NCBI RefSeq assembly: GCF_010093535.1
Contig: NW_022985169.1
Location: 282,652 to 346,651 of the forward strand
Length of the DNA stretch: 64,000 nucleotides
Reading direction: 5' to 3'
Source of the DNA: Lindgomyces ingoldianus
Taxonomy: Eukaryota > Ascomycota > Dothideomycetes > Pleosporales > Lindgomycetaceae
The stretch's first letter is position 1. Each line of letters starts with the position of its first letter. Of the stretch, positions 22,509 to 33,807 are shown one piece after another. Both the position numbers and the translations under genes were made by a program. Under the pieces are notes generated by a model, which saw only the letters and a list, made by a program, of their open reading frames with translations, was not told the origin of the DNA and did not search any database.

Positions 22509-24911
22509 TCATATCCGTCCCTTGGTCGGTATATCATGGCTCGCTCCCCTCAAAGTTGGGGAAGGACTGCTGCCTGAGAAGCTCCATCCACCTTTAGGTA
22601 ACCAGCTAACCTTCGTTTGCTTCACATTCACTCGCAGCCCATGTCCGTTCTCCTTTGGCTCAGTAATCTTCTTCTGCATCTCGTCCGGCAGACCATAGAG
22701 TAGCACAGCGATAGCCGATGTTTTCCACACACCCACATTTTCGCTGTCAACCAAGCTCCGAACAATAGTAGCAACAAGGAAAATACAAGTCAGGCCAAGC
22801 AGAGCAAGAGGAAGTGATAGCCATGCCCACCGCACGTCTACGAAGCTCTCTTTCTCGAACGCTGGACCGATCTTCATGTCTATGTTGCTTGGCAATGAGC
22901 GCATTAAATTGGTCATGGCGGTGGCCATGAGATCCATGTGTATCGAAATGTTGGCGAACATGAAGGGATTGTAGGTCACATTTCGCGTAAAAGGCCCGAT
23001 GGTTATGTACTCTTTGTACCGCAACAAAGCATCAGACTCATTAGTACTATTAGCCAGTGTGTAGGATGAGGGAAAGATGTCATCGAATAGGGACAGAGTA
23101 AGAGTGTGGGTATAGTTGTCGACGTGGTACTCGAATCCGCTTTCACCCCTCACCGTGATGTTCTCGGTGTAGAAGTAATTGGTGCCACTCAGTCCGTTGA
23201 TCTTGTTGGGGGTCGGATATGTCACCCATGGTGACGGCCCCAGCGTGCCATTGACGAAGCTGCTGGTGATATTTTCGGTATAGCTTCCCTCTAAGTATGT
23301 TGACAACATCGTCTTAACGCACCACGAAAGAATGCATTCGTGGGCTATAGGGGTGGCGTTTCGTTGGATACTTTCCAAGCTCTCGCCAGCAACAATGATG
23401 ACGTGCGTTAGTGGGTTGCGACTGTTGTTGAGTTTAGCAGGATATCCAGGCAGCGGCTCTCGAGTGAAGACGTCGTAGAGGGGTTGAGCGCGCATTAACA
23501 GTATCTCTCCTGCGTGAGCCGTGTCGCGATCGACATCGTACCCAGTCATGAGAAGGGGACTGGCTGCCTTGAGATACCACCCGCACGAGGTTCCGTTTGG
23601 AAAGGCTGTCTCGCCGCTATCAGGATCTTCGTCAGGAACTTGGACCCAGTCAAGCGTTGTATTAGCACATTTAAACTCGAGAAGATCGGTGGCTTTTATG
23701 CACTCGCTGCAGACACCAAGCGTTTCGTATTCTGGCCATGTACACTTGCTATTGGGGCATGACAGCGGAATTTCAGCTCTTATTCCTTTACCAAATATCA
23801 TAGGCAGAGTTCCGTTGTTGTAGAAGAAATGGTGCACGGCTCCCAGCATATTTTGGTCGAGTTCTAGGTTCTCTAGACCCAACCGATACTCTTTGTCGAC
23901 TCCATATGGCTCATAACCTGTCGCTCTAGGAATAGTGCCAGTTCCTGGTTGTAAACACCAATGCTCAGGATATTCGACAACTTGTTGGAAGAAAGGGTCC
24001 AGAGCGATAGCGAAGAGGGTCACAGCCGCGCCAAGTGCTGCCAGTGTTCTCCCCCTAGTACCCAGAAGTAAGAGGAAAGACCCCCAGGGCCCTCGAGAAG
24101 CACTGTCGAAGATCTCGAAATCCCACAATTTTTTTGATTTTTTGAAATTGTCTCCCCGAAACCAGCTCCATTTCAGCTGTCCAAGGGCTTCAGATACAGG
24201 CACAAGGAGGGCAGCAGACGCAACCTTTGACAAGACAGAGATGTAGGCGTTTAGCGTTAAGCCAAGGGGCCAGTGTGGTATGCGTTTGTTTTGGTAGACA
24301 ATCAGCACGGCAACGATGCCGGCCATGCATACAGCGCTGAGCGACCAGCTAGTAATCTCGAGTAACCACCTCTTGACAAAATTTCTAGAAGTGCTGTATT
24401 TCCACAGCCTTTGCTCGATACGCTGAGCAACGTTCAGATCCTCCACTTGATCTCCTGCGATGTCTCCGCCCGCCTTCTCCGCTGTACCGGGCGTAATTGG
24501 GCTTGTGTCGGGCTTTGAAGCGATTTCGGGGACTTCAAGCTCAATATGGCTTCTCCTTTTCCAGTTATTGTCACCTTTCCTTATAGCGGGAGAAAGGGGA
24601 GAGAAGGCATTTTGACGAAACCGCACAGGCGGCCTTCCTTCGGGATCAAACTGTAGGGAGAGGCGGGGAGGTTGAGGTGTGAACCGGGGACATGTCTCTA
24701 GAGTGATTTCTGCGGCCGCTAGGTTTCTGGAGGAGAGAGCCGGCGATGCAACCGACATGCGGTGAATTGGCTGGTCTCTTGAGCTGATTTTGCATGTCGG
24801 ACAGGTGCGTTCGAAAGAGTCTATGGGCTCTGGTGGTTGCTGTTCGACGTTGGTATCGAAGGAAATAGGAAGGCCTGCATTGGCAGACATGGTCAATCGA
24901 GAACGCCACAA
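22509..24911 (-). CDS. DUF3176 family integral membrane protein
   Basis: Seen: one uninterrupted frame of 800 residues. A polar, Pro-rich N-terminus (to about 170) is followed by three membrane spans (WLLEITSWSLSAVCMAGIVA; a second around AYISVLSKVASAALLVPVSE; a third around LAALGAAVTLFAIALDPFFQ), a long extracytosolic region of about 370 residues rich in Asn-X-Ser/Thr sites and Cys (SCPNSKCTWPEYETLGVCSEC), and one last span near 700 (SLPLALLGLTCIFLVATIV) with a cytosolic tail. The SKCTWPEYETLGVCSEC block and the W-x-F-RG-D linker after span two are typical of the DUF3176 fungal family, whose function is unknown. Start at residue 1 or at Met 8. Length and topology are complete, so this is probably an intact gene. 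No neighbour suggests a role. Confidence 0.87.
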   Translation of the reverse strand: MWRSRLTMSANAGLPISFDTNVEQQPPEPIDSFERTCPTCKISSRDQPIHRMSVASPALSSRNLAAAEITLETCPRFTPQPPRLSLQFDPEGRPPVRFRQNAFSPLSPAIRKGDNNWKRRSHIELEVPEIASKPDTSPITPGTAEKAGGDIAGDQVEDLNVAQRIEQRLWKYSTSRNFVKRWLLEITSWSLSAVCMAGIVAVLIVYQNKRIPHWPLGLTLNAYISVLSKVASAALLVPVSEALGQLKWSWFRGDNFKKSKKLWDFEIFDSASRGPWGSFLLLLGTRGRTLAALGAAVTLFAIALDPFFQQVVEYPEHWCLQPGTGTIPRATGYEPYGVDKEYRLGLENLELDQNMLGAVHHFFYNNGTLPMIFGKGIRAEIPLSCPNSKCTWPEYETLGVCSECIKATDLLEFKCANTTLDWVQVPDEDPDSGETAFPNGTSCGWYLKAASPLLMTGYDVDRDTAHAGEILLMRAQPLYDVFTREPLPGYPAKLNNSRNPLTHVIIVAGESLESIQRNATPIAHECILSWCVKTMLSTYLEGSYTENITSSFVNGTLGPSPWVTYPTPNKINGLSGTNYFYTENITVRGESGFEYHVDNYTHTLTLSLFDDIFPSSYTLANSTNESDALLRYKEYITIGPFTRNVTYNPFMFANISIHMDLMATAMTNLMRSLPSNIDMKIGPAFEKESFVDVRWAWLSLPLALLGLTCIFLVATIVRSLVDSENVGVWKTSAIAVLLYGLPDEMQKKITEPKENGHGLRVNVKQTKVSWLPKGGWSFSGSSPSPTLRGASHDIPTKGRI

Positions 24912-25789
24912 GAGGATTGCTGGTGCTGACTAGCTCCGCTTGCTCGATGGTAGACGTTCAACGGAGCCATGAAGGGGCAAGCCAAAAGGAAATGAAAAGC
25001 AGGAGCGCAATGGCTCCTTAATACCGATACGGCGAGGCTGGCGCGCAGTGAGCCTTGTTTCAGCATTCCAAAATAGCCTCATGATATCGATGTCGGGATA
25101 AGTAGAATGAACTAGACGGGGGCAGTCAACCCTTACAGAATTATCATATAAGCGCTGGATGGAAATGTACGCGCCGGGTCAACGTTAAGCAACTGCATGT
25201 GGCACAGCACCTCGGCGACTAGGCGCAGGTGCTCAATCCCACTATGAGGATTGCTGCAAGACGCGGGTTCGAGGATGTGACGATGTCAAATGCTCTTCAA
25301 AAAGGCATCTAAGTACAGCAGGGTCGCATGAAGTTGTGGAGTATACAGAAGCCTTGAGGCTGGGGAACGCGGAGCACCGAGGCAGGTAGTCAGGCAGCAG
25401 GTAGTACTTCGTAACGAAGCGAAAATTACACGACGCGCTAGGCCAAAGCTGGACTCCTTAGAAAGCCTTGTAAATTTTACTGTAAAGTCAGGCAACGTAG
25501 AGCATAATGCAGGCATTACTAAATTGATGCTGATAACTGAACAACATAGATAACTTCTCTAAGCTAGCACAGGCGCTGGGAACGGCATTAAAAACCTTTC
25601 CGACCCTCCTCCTCTCTTTCTATTCTACTATATAGTTAACATGTTTCATAAGCGAGCGGACCACCCAAGTGAGCGGACCAGCAAACCCCGCTAAAATGCC
25701 TGCGCAGCGACAACACATGACGGTCCAAGGAATCACACGTCGCACTTCCGGAAGTTGATGTTAGTTAATGTCATCTCTGGTCTCCTTGT
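24912..25789. other. Intergenic
   Basis: Upstream region of the DUF3176 gene. No frame with a recognisable product. A B-box-like GGTTCGAGG at about 25268 is not accompanied by a foldable tRNA. Confidence 0.4.
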
Positions 25790-26110
25790 GCCTGTCTAGA
25801 ATTTCGGGAGCATTATACGCTAAGGTTCCACCATATCGCCGCTTCACCCCTGAGTCACCCTCATCGCCGTACAGGTGAAGGGAATGACCGAAGTCGGAGA
25901 TACGTGCTTCCAAGCCGGTGGTCCTAAGAAAATCTTGATCAGACGCCGAGCCACTCCCGATCTAGGGTGTAACAGGAACATTGTCTAGCTTCAGATCGCC
26001 GTGGGCAATTCCAGATACATGGAGCGAATGCAGGCCTTGGGCAAAGTCCTTGCAAAGAGCAATTTCTCATGGATGCTAACCTAGCTGCTCTTTAAGAAAT
26101 GTCGCAGAGT
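25790..26110 (-). pseudogene. Protein kinase-domain pseudogene fragment
   Basis: Minus-strand translation runs through LALCKDFAQGLHSLHVSGIA, HGDLKLDNV (catalytic loop), a stop just after NVPVTP, then ARISDFGHSLHLYG (metal-binding DFG) and RRYGGTLAYNAPEILDR (APE motif), and is stopped again at DDIN. These are kinase subdomains VIb to VIII. The glycine-rich loop and VAIK lysine upstream are not found in an open frame, nor is the C-lobe beyond APE. The HGDLK form of the catalytic loop is common in fungal incompatibility-type kinases. Dead gene or fragment. Confidence 0.75.
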
Positions 26111-26719
26111 CGCAGGGTGGATGCTACCTGGCGCTCAAAGGCCCCAGAATCAACGCCTTTCGGGGGCAACTTGGCTGCTTCATGGCTACAACTTCTTCGA
26201 CCGCGTATGGATACATCGAGGCACTTTGGACGACACCCCCTCCCTGATATAGGTATCGCGCTGCAAGAGGCGAGGCTCGAAGGCCTGGAGGGTCAAATTT
26301 ATTGCTCCTTCAGGCCCTGTGGAAACGTTCGGTGTATTCCTATCTACAGAGGACCATCATCAAAGAGAATTTGAAGGCCTATATCTCTTGCCAGGAATTG
26401 GGGGAGCATTAATGGGAGTTATGTCCTGAATTTCCCCTACCATGATTCGAATCAGGCCATAAGATGTAGCGGGTTGCTCCCCAGGTGCACCAGAAGGGAT
26501 GCGTCCCGTGTCCTGTCACCTGCGGCTGAACATGCCAAGCAAATCGCAGCAGAACCTAGCAGAGCCCAACATCCTCTTAACGCCCCGGTTTTAGCAAGAG
26601 CTTTAATATATCGATCCTATTCTAGTTATATTCCCTGCTATGCGATAACATGCAATGGGAACATTCCAGGACCTGCCCCCATTTCAGTATTGCAGATAGG
26701 CTAACTTAAACAACAGTCC

Positions 26720-28679
26720 TCTCCGCCGCTATATTTGATCAGCTCCTTAAGCTCGGCGAGCGGACCGCACAATTAATTTCGGACGCGAAATCATTCAACG
26801 AGGTCTGGTACTTTCTCTGCGCTAGCTGTCTAATACCTTCTAAACATCAGCCAGGAGACGGAGCAGTACCACAGCAAAATCATTGACGAGAACAACTGGA
26901 CCAAGCAACTCCGTCACATCCTTTTCGAGACTTCCCCAATCTATGGAGGTGTTACTTTGTTTGAAAATTTCGACGAAGATGTTCAACAACAGATCAAAGT
27001 GTTCCTCAGCCGGCTCATTCATATGTTCCAAGAGGACTGGATCTATTAGAAACTCGTTATGGGAACAACGAGATGTAGAAAAGGCCCTCCATGGTTTCCT
27101 CGATGTCGTCGTCGTTGACAAGCAGCAAGTCACAAGAGCCCAGAAGTACGTCACCAAGATCGCCCAAGAAGCTGTTTCCTAAGCAATCCATGGCCTTATT
27201 CAGGTGGTCGTTGCAAGACAAGAAGAGAACCGAGGAGATTATAAAAGATTTCTCTGATCTCAACGGCGGGATCCATAAAAACATCAAGCTTTAGTACGTA
27301 CTAACCGGACTACAGATACCAAAGCTTCTTGTCAATTGTTCTAACTGTTTCGCAGTAAGCAATGCCTTTCTCTAACCTTACCTTTCCCTACGCTGAATTT
27401 GAGGTGTTTTATATAAGTTTCTAGTAAGCTCATATGATTCATAAGCATTCCTAATTGTACCATTATCTTAAGGCCCCTGTCTGCGTCTTCGATTGGCTTG
27501 AACATGCAACACCTAAAACGCCTTCAGAACGACGAGAGCGCGAAACTCCTGGGATTCGACGTTGACGCTACCCTCCAAATCACTGCAACAGAAAACGACA
27601 GTTCGCAGGCCTCCTTTGAACTCTCGACGTGGTAGTTGGGGGTTGTAAGAAAGGCAATTCTAGTGGAAGACTGATTTGCTGTCATCCAAGGCGACAGTAA
27701 GACTTATCTTATGGAATACCGACGACACGACAGACATCAAGAACAAGCTGGTGAGGTGGACCAGAGAACTAGGTTGCGGATTAATGACCTCGCTAGGCTT
27801 TTCTCACAGGCTAAGGAAAGAGTTTTCTGTATCCCGCCGTGTATTGGTTGGAAGTATCTACAAAGCAGGGCAGCATCGCAAGCTTGCTCGATACTCCAGC
27901 AGGCCACGATCCTCACCCTATTAGCCTATGCCGTCGTTTAGACATGAAAAGCGTTAAACTGACTCTTAGCCAACGGTTTAAACTAGCATTAACACTTTCA
28001 CAATGCATAACACAACTCCAGATGGTGAAGTGGGTAGGTAAAGGATGCATTGATCTCGGCCTTGTCTTTCACGCTAAATCTTGTACAGGTGCACGAAAGC
28101 TTCCGAAGTGAGAATGTCTTGTTCTTTCCAGTAAGTGACTCGAAATGGGTGCCAGAACCAGTAGGCAGTGTGCCACGGATAGACTACGGAGATCCATGCG
28201 TCCCCGGCTTCGAATTCACGCAACCAGAAATTGATTTCTCTTTCGGCTTTACAGACTTTTTCTTGGAACGAGATGTATACCGGCATCCTGAGCGGCAAGG
28301 AAGGCCAGGCAAGATGTTCAACAAGATCCACGACATTTACGCACTGGTAAGACGCCCCCCGAAGCTTGCTGTATGTTGACTGAATTAGCTGACTATCAGG
28401 TATCGTACTCCTTGAAATTGGCCTCTGGCAACGCGCTATCACGCTTGAAAACCCCCAGTTCAAGACTGCATGCGATCCGTTCGTCATTCAGGCACAACTG
28501 TTCAAGCAAGCGCAGTGAAGCCTCGGTGAAAAGATGGGCGAGAAGTATCAACAGGTCGTCATATCATGTTTGACAGGAGAATTTGGGGTACTAAACGACA
28601 CCCGCGAAGATTGGAAATTGCAGGAAGCGTTTCGAACGCAAGTTTTGGATGTGCTAGAGAGGACTGCAGCATGTGTATA
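26720..28679 (+). pseudogene. HeLo-like / kinase-like incompatibility-type gene, broken
   Basis: Seen on the plus strand: an N-terminal block ending FRWSLQDKKRTEEIIKDFSD (27190-27265), as in the HeLo/prion-inhibition family, then LNMQHLKRLQNDESAKLLGF (27498 on). After several stops comes a kinase-like half: VQVHESFRSENVLFFPVSDS, FGFTDFFLERDVYRHPERQG, FNKIHDIYAL, a likely intron 28347-28399, then IVLLEIGLWQRAITLENPQF, DPFVIQAQLFKQ and LTGEFGVLNDTREDWKLQEA, ending at TAA about 28679. The catalytic loop reads HESFRSEN and has no catalytic Asp, as in this pseudokinase family. Stops at STW-stop, ED-stop and KQAQ-stop, plus a one-base frame break at the splice, show it is dead. Known for the family: HeLo domains take part in fungal heterokaryon-incompatibility cell death. 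Confidence 0.72.
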
Positions 28680-29408
28680 AGCATATTACAGGGGGGATCA
28701 GCGAGGAAAGTGGCTTGAAACCTAGGGGAACAACTGTACAGTACATTTGTACCTATTGTGGGACATTAGCAGAGCGCATTGAAGTAGGTAAACCTCTCGC
28801 TAGGATTGGGGGTTCAACGGGATGTGAACTTCTCTTTTCAATTACCCTGTCGTGGGTAGCAATCGCCAGGCATAGCTGCTACGATTCTTCCTTCCGCGCT
28901 GCCCTTCAGCCTCCCATCTGCATAGCTAATCACTCCAAAGGACCTGATCCTCCGCCAGCAATACGACCGCGCCGCTGAGTGATAATTTTGCGTGTCTTTT
29001 GGCCCCATGGTGTGAATCCTACCCTGCCCCAACCAAAGCTATTTATAGGATGGGTACTTGTTTCACCTTTCCTCACAGCCTCTTTTCCGGTTATCCGATC
29101 ACGAACCCTCTTCTTGAAATTTCTGTAACTGTTTGACGCCAGGATGAATAAGATTATTATTGAATAGTTCACCTGTACAGAGCAGAATACTAGACCCTTG
29201 CATCATTTGCACCCGTAACCAGGACTTTACCTAGTCATCCAACATGTAAAAGGCGCAATCACATGTACCACAACAACGCCCCAACCCTGCAGCATTTCCA
29301 GGCAGTGACAACACCGCAGCAGCTTGATTTCAGAGAGACAAAAAGAACGTCTTTCTTCTCAGATTTACTACGCACTTACACCGACTCATCATACACTGCA
29401 GTTTAAGA
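28680..29408. other. Intergenic
   Basis: No supported gene. Upstream region of the plus-strand glycosyltransferase; short frames only. Confidence 0.4.
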
Positions 29409-30705
29409 ATGCACGGCAGTTTCCCGTCCCGCAACTCTCACTATGCAGACATGATATCTTTGCAAAAGCGAAGCTCACCGGTGCTACCGCTTAGAAACGA
29501 TAAATCATGGACCAGACATACACGAACCTGGGGATCAGTACCTTTAACCGGATTGCGACGATATCGAAATGTCCTCATAGGTGTATTCCTACTGATCATC
29601 TTTATGACTTGTCTACGGAATCGATCAAGCTTCCTAGTACAAACTCCGGCGATAATACCAGAGATTCCGCCTAACTCGGTTATCCCATGGTCGCAGTACG
29701 CTTATGTCCAATATGCCACCGACAAACATTACCTTTGCAATGCTGTCATGGTCTTCGAGGCTCTCCATCGACTAGGTAGTCGCGCTGACCGCGTATTGCT
29801 TCACCCGAAGGAATGGATTGGGTCGGTGGAAAATGGCATGAATGGGACATACGAGCACAAACTAATGGTACAGGCAGGAGATTTGTATAACGTGAAATTT
29901 GTATCAATCGAGACGCAAACTGAGCGTGCATGGCCGGTTGGTTTCACGAAGCTGTTAGCTTTCAATCAAACACAGTACAAGAGAGTCATACTCCTCAATT
30001 CAAATGCTATGGTTCTACAGGTAAGAATCTCTGCCAATTCCTGACTACATTTCAAGCGAGACCATCGCATCTAATCGATCTACAGCCTATGGACGAACTG
30101 TTCTTCCTCCGGCGCGCCACAGTCGCCATTCCGCATGCATATTGGACCCTCGACAAACCTAGCTTTCTTTCCAGTCATCTCGTCGTCCTCGAACCCTCCA
30201 AACTAGAATTCGGGCGGGTTACAGACGCCATGTTAAACCCTACTGTCGCCTCCCTAGCCTCCGTTGTAAAAAAGGTAAACGCCCTCTACAGCTCCACATC
30301 CCTCATCCTCCCCCACCGCGATTACAATCTCCGCACCAACGAGTTCACAAAAACCTACCACCAGGACTTTCTAGGTCCAGACCGTGGGGACTGGGACGCG
30401 ATTGAGGTGTGGAAAAGAGCCAAATTCGTGCATTTCAGCGACTCCAAGTATCCGAAACCATGGATCAAACCTTCTCCAGACTTGAGGAAGAAATACTGGC
30501 CGCGTTGTCCGGAGGGAGAGAATGGCAGAGAGGAAGAGAGTCAGGATATTTGCAGGGAGCGAGAGGTGTGGGTGTCGTTGTATGATAGTTTTTCATTGTG
30601 GAGAGAGGTATGTTAGGATATTTTTGCGCTCTACGCTCTATTGAATCGTACTGACTTGAAGTTTCTGTGGCGTAGGAAGTTTGTGGACGAGCGTTTGATG
30701 ATTAG
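29409..30705 (+). CDS. GT8-like fungal glycosyltransferase (alpha-GlcNAc-transferase type), type II membrane protein
   Basis: Seen: three exons, 29409-30020, 30086-30607 and 30676-30705, with introns 30021-30085 (GTAAGA...CTACAG) and 30608-30675 (GTATGT...GCGTAG), giving 387 residues. A single membrane span near residues 57-72 (VLIGVFLLIIFMTCL) after a basic cytosolic tail gives a Golgi type II layout. The catalytic part starts at YAYVQYATDKHYLCNAVMVF and includes KLLAFNQTQYKRVILLNSNA, MDELFFLRRATVAIPHAYW, the NEFTKTYHQDFLGP block and VHFSDSKYPKPW (the HFSxxKPW signature near the end). This matches fungal glycogenin/GNT1-like GT8 enzymes. Odd: the metal-binding D-x-D, normally DSDAMVLQ, reads NSNAMVLQ, so activity is doubtful unless this lineage uses another residue. 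Confidence 0.78.
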
Positions 30706-32211
30706 GCTGCTCTTCAGTCCACTGTTCTGCGCCTTGAATCCTTGGCATTCAGGACCATTATCCAATACAATGCTTCAGCTATCTGCGATCCTTCGAGCCG
30801 GACAGCATGTTAGAGCATAGCGCGGAAAATAAATATAGCAGATCTAAGTTCTTAAAATTAGGGCTAGAATTATGAAAAACTCTATCAGGACACAAATACA
30901 TGGCATTCCCAGTCAAATTTGGCAGTTCATAGCAGATTTTGCCTTCAGGCACTTAGGATTTTCAGCTAGGATTTTCAACGTTTGTGCATATCTTGTTGCA
31001 ACTGCATCATGAAACGGAGCGATGAAAGAGTCTTTCGCAGACCGCAACCTCGATGATCATGGCAATGTGAATATCTTCTTTTCAATTATACTTTGCCTGC
31101 GCAACCTGGCATGCGAATACGCATCTTGCACACTCTTCGCTGCTTTTGCAATTTTATGGAAGATTAGTACTCTTGATCTAACCGAGACATGATTTAGCGG
31201 AATTTGTCTCACATATGCAGAAAGCTCTTCGGCAACGCGTTATTGGGATGGTGTCCAGGGTATTTTCTCCATATACAATAGTATTGAATTTTTAACGTTC
31301 CATTTGAATAGTATAGGTACAAGCAATATAAAACAGACCGTTGATAACTGTCGACAAACCGGATATAGAGGTGATGGCCGAAGATTATTTGCAGAGTAAC
31401 TCCCACAGAAATCTTCTTGTCCTCACAGTCTCTCTCTCAAAAATTACCTAGCCTCTTTTTCACATCTTGTGTCACTGCTTCTGCTCTCTCCTTCTTGTTA
31501 ACGTCCATATTCCCTAGTAAGATGCAGCCAACAGTGAACTCATTAGCGCCGGTGAAACATTAAAGCATTAACGAGCTTAATGACGGAAAGGTAACTTTGC
31601 GGTAGTTTTCCGGTCTAAGGAAGGAAGGAATCGAAGCTAGTACGGTCTTCATCAAATATGTATTCTAAGCGAAGGTAAAGGCGGAGTCTCTTAATCATGC
31701 GTAATTGCCTGGGAGAACCAAGGAACAAGTCAACACCCTTTTTTTCAGCACTTGTGGTGGCCTCTCTCTGTAGGTGGGTGCATGTCCAAAGCCCAGGTTG
31801 ATTTACGCAAGTAACGCACCACCCTCACTTACCACGAAGCCGAGACATTTAATATAATCTAGGGCGTAATGTAGATGGTGGTCAAACCACATTTCGGGCA
31901 TGGGATTTGTTTGCTAGCCCACCTAGAAAGGGCGGGCCGGCGAGGTAGGTGGCGAATTGGGTAGGGAATTCTAGCCATAAATCCTCTAGAGAGTAAACAG
32001 TGAGCAGGAGTGACGTTAGGCGTGTCAGGTGCATGTACAACGTTTTGATAGAGGCCATGCACAAGCTGTGATGATACGAGATAAACCACTTGGAATCATT
32101 GGGGTCAATCGACTTGAGGAGCTGCGTGAGCGACGATATTCTGGTCGGACCCAGTGCATAAAGGTTGCCGGTGGCATAAGAAGACTCAAGTTTCGGATAA
32201 AAGCATATATA
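30706..32211. other. Intergenic between convergent genes
   Basis: About 1.5 kb with only short frames. Composition becomes AT-richer around 30.8-31.4 kb. No repeat or gene recognised. The flanking genes converge, so no promoter is needed here. Confidence 0.45.
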
Positions 32212-33807
32212 CTACAAGCGACTTCGTAAGAGTATAGGATCAGGGCGCCACATCTCATTCAGAAGTGGCGTCATATTTACCATTTCCGGTCGAAGTTGAT
32301 CCAGCGACGTGACTCCAAGAAGCCTCATCCCTGTTGCCAACTCCTCAGAGAGCACTGGAAAAGATTGGTCACTAAGCTAGGCTTCAAAACAGAGGGAAAC
32401 TCACCATCTGTGCATCTCTCAACGCCCTGCGACCCATATGCAGCTAAAGCATACAGGTATGGCCGCCCAACACCGACTGCTGTAGCTCCAAGACAGAGCG
32501 CCTTCAGGACATCGGCGCCGTCTCGAAGACCACCATCTAGATAGATTTCCAGTTTTTCTATAACTTCGGGACAATATGTACGGATTTCGAGTAATGTTAG
32601 TAGTGAACTTGGAGCAGAATGTGCTTGCCTCCCTCCGTGATTGCTAAGGAGGATTCCTTGACACCCATATTCTAACGCAAGCTTGGCATCTTCGGCGCAT
32701 TGAATACCTTTTAATACAATTGGTCCGTTCCACTCTTTCCGAATCCATAACAAATCTTCCCATGTGGTATGTGGACTTAACTGGCCCGTCGCCACTCTTC
32801 CACCAATAGCGGGTGCAAAAGTATTTTCGTTCCCAGCTTCCCATTTCGCTGTAGAGTCTTCTTCCACACCAACCGCTAAAGCTTCCTCTGCCTGAAGTAC
32901 ACGATCCGCCGTGCGTTTTCCGAGAACGGGTGTGTCGACAGTAATCCAAAGTCCCTTGTATCCGGCTTTCTTTACAACTCCTAACAATGCATAGGCCTTA
33001 TTCCTGTTGATTGGCATATAAAATTGAAAAAAGAGTTTTGAGGGACTAGCACCCTTCACTCTCTTCTCTTCGTCCACATAAGTTTGCATAATCTGCACTG
33101 TGGGCTTTGTAGATGCCGTGCTGACGACCATATGGATTCCCTTGCGCACCGCTCCTCTTACCATTTCCGGTTCCGCTTCGGGGTGAATAACGCCTAGGGT
33201 CCCCATGGGTGAGATGTAGAACGGATATTGTGAGCGTTGGCCGAGAATCGAGCGTCGTGTATCCACGTCACCAACATTTCTTAGGACACGAGGCCGAAAG
33301 TTGATACGTGACCAGTCGCTGAGGTTGGTTTTCAGAGACAGGCCTGTGTTTGCAGAGCTCGAGGCATATACCCATGCTTTATGTGGGAGGACAGATTTTG
33401 CCACACGTTCGAAATCCGGGGCGGAAATGATCATGGAAACATGGGGTATTTTATCGCCTGTCGAGGAAGCAGGCTTGGCTTCTACCTCTTTCGGTACTCT
33501 CAATTGTGCTAGAGTATTTGAGTCAACAGGTCCCAGGTCGCTGCCTGCTGGAAGATCGTTGACATAGTCCAAGGGATGGTACTTTTTGAACTCAGTTGTT
33601 GCATCCTATCCACGAGTCAGTTCAGTTGACATTAAGTCCGAGAAAGATGAATATGCGAACTGAACCGGCTTGCTTTAGCAAGATCGCAGCACCCCCCGGA
33701 TGCTCCGAGAGAAACGACGTGATGTCGTACACTTTCGAGTCTAGTACTATCCAGCTCGATTTCTTGTTATTGTGCTTTGCGACTTCTGCTCCGTCTATAG
33801 GTGCCAT
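32212..33807 (-). CDS. Flavocytochrome b2-type FMN-dependent 2-hydroxyacid (L-lactate) dehydrogenase
   Basis: Seen: exons 33807-33661, 33605-32405 and 32354-32212, with introns 33606-33660 and 32355-32404; total 1491 nt, 496 residues. The first exon plus splice forms a cytochrome b5-type haem domain (WIVLDSKVYDITSFLSEHPG with its HPGG haem ligand). Then comes the FMN TIM barrel: INFRPRVLRNVGDVDTR, PFYISPMGTLGVIHPEAE, FFQFYMPINRNKAY, LWITVDTPVLGKR, ILLSNHGGRQ (catalytic His and Arg) and YLDGGLRDGADVLKAL, GATAVGVGRPYLYALAAYG. The end, LLGVTSLDQLRPEMVNM, appears only after removing the last intron. Known: oxidises L-lactate or related hydroxyacids and passes electrons to haem. No mitochondrial presequence is seen before the haem domain, unlike yeast Cyb2, so a cytosolic location is inferred. 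Confidence 0.92.

Noticed and set aside
25255..25290. tRNA-like B box (GGTTCGAGG) near 25268
   Set aside because: No acceptor stem, anticodon arm or proper A box could be folded around it.
32644..32949. Second minus-strand frame inside the flavocytochrome gene
   Set aside because: Out-of-frame shadow of the FMN domain exon.
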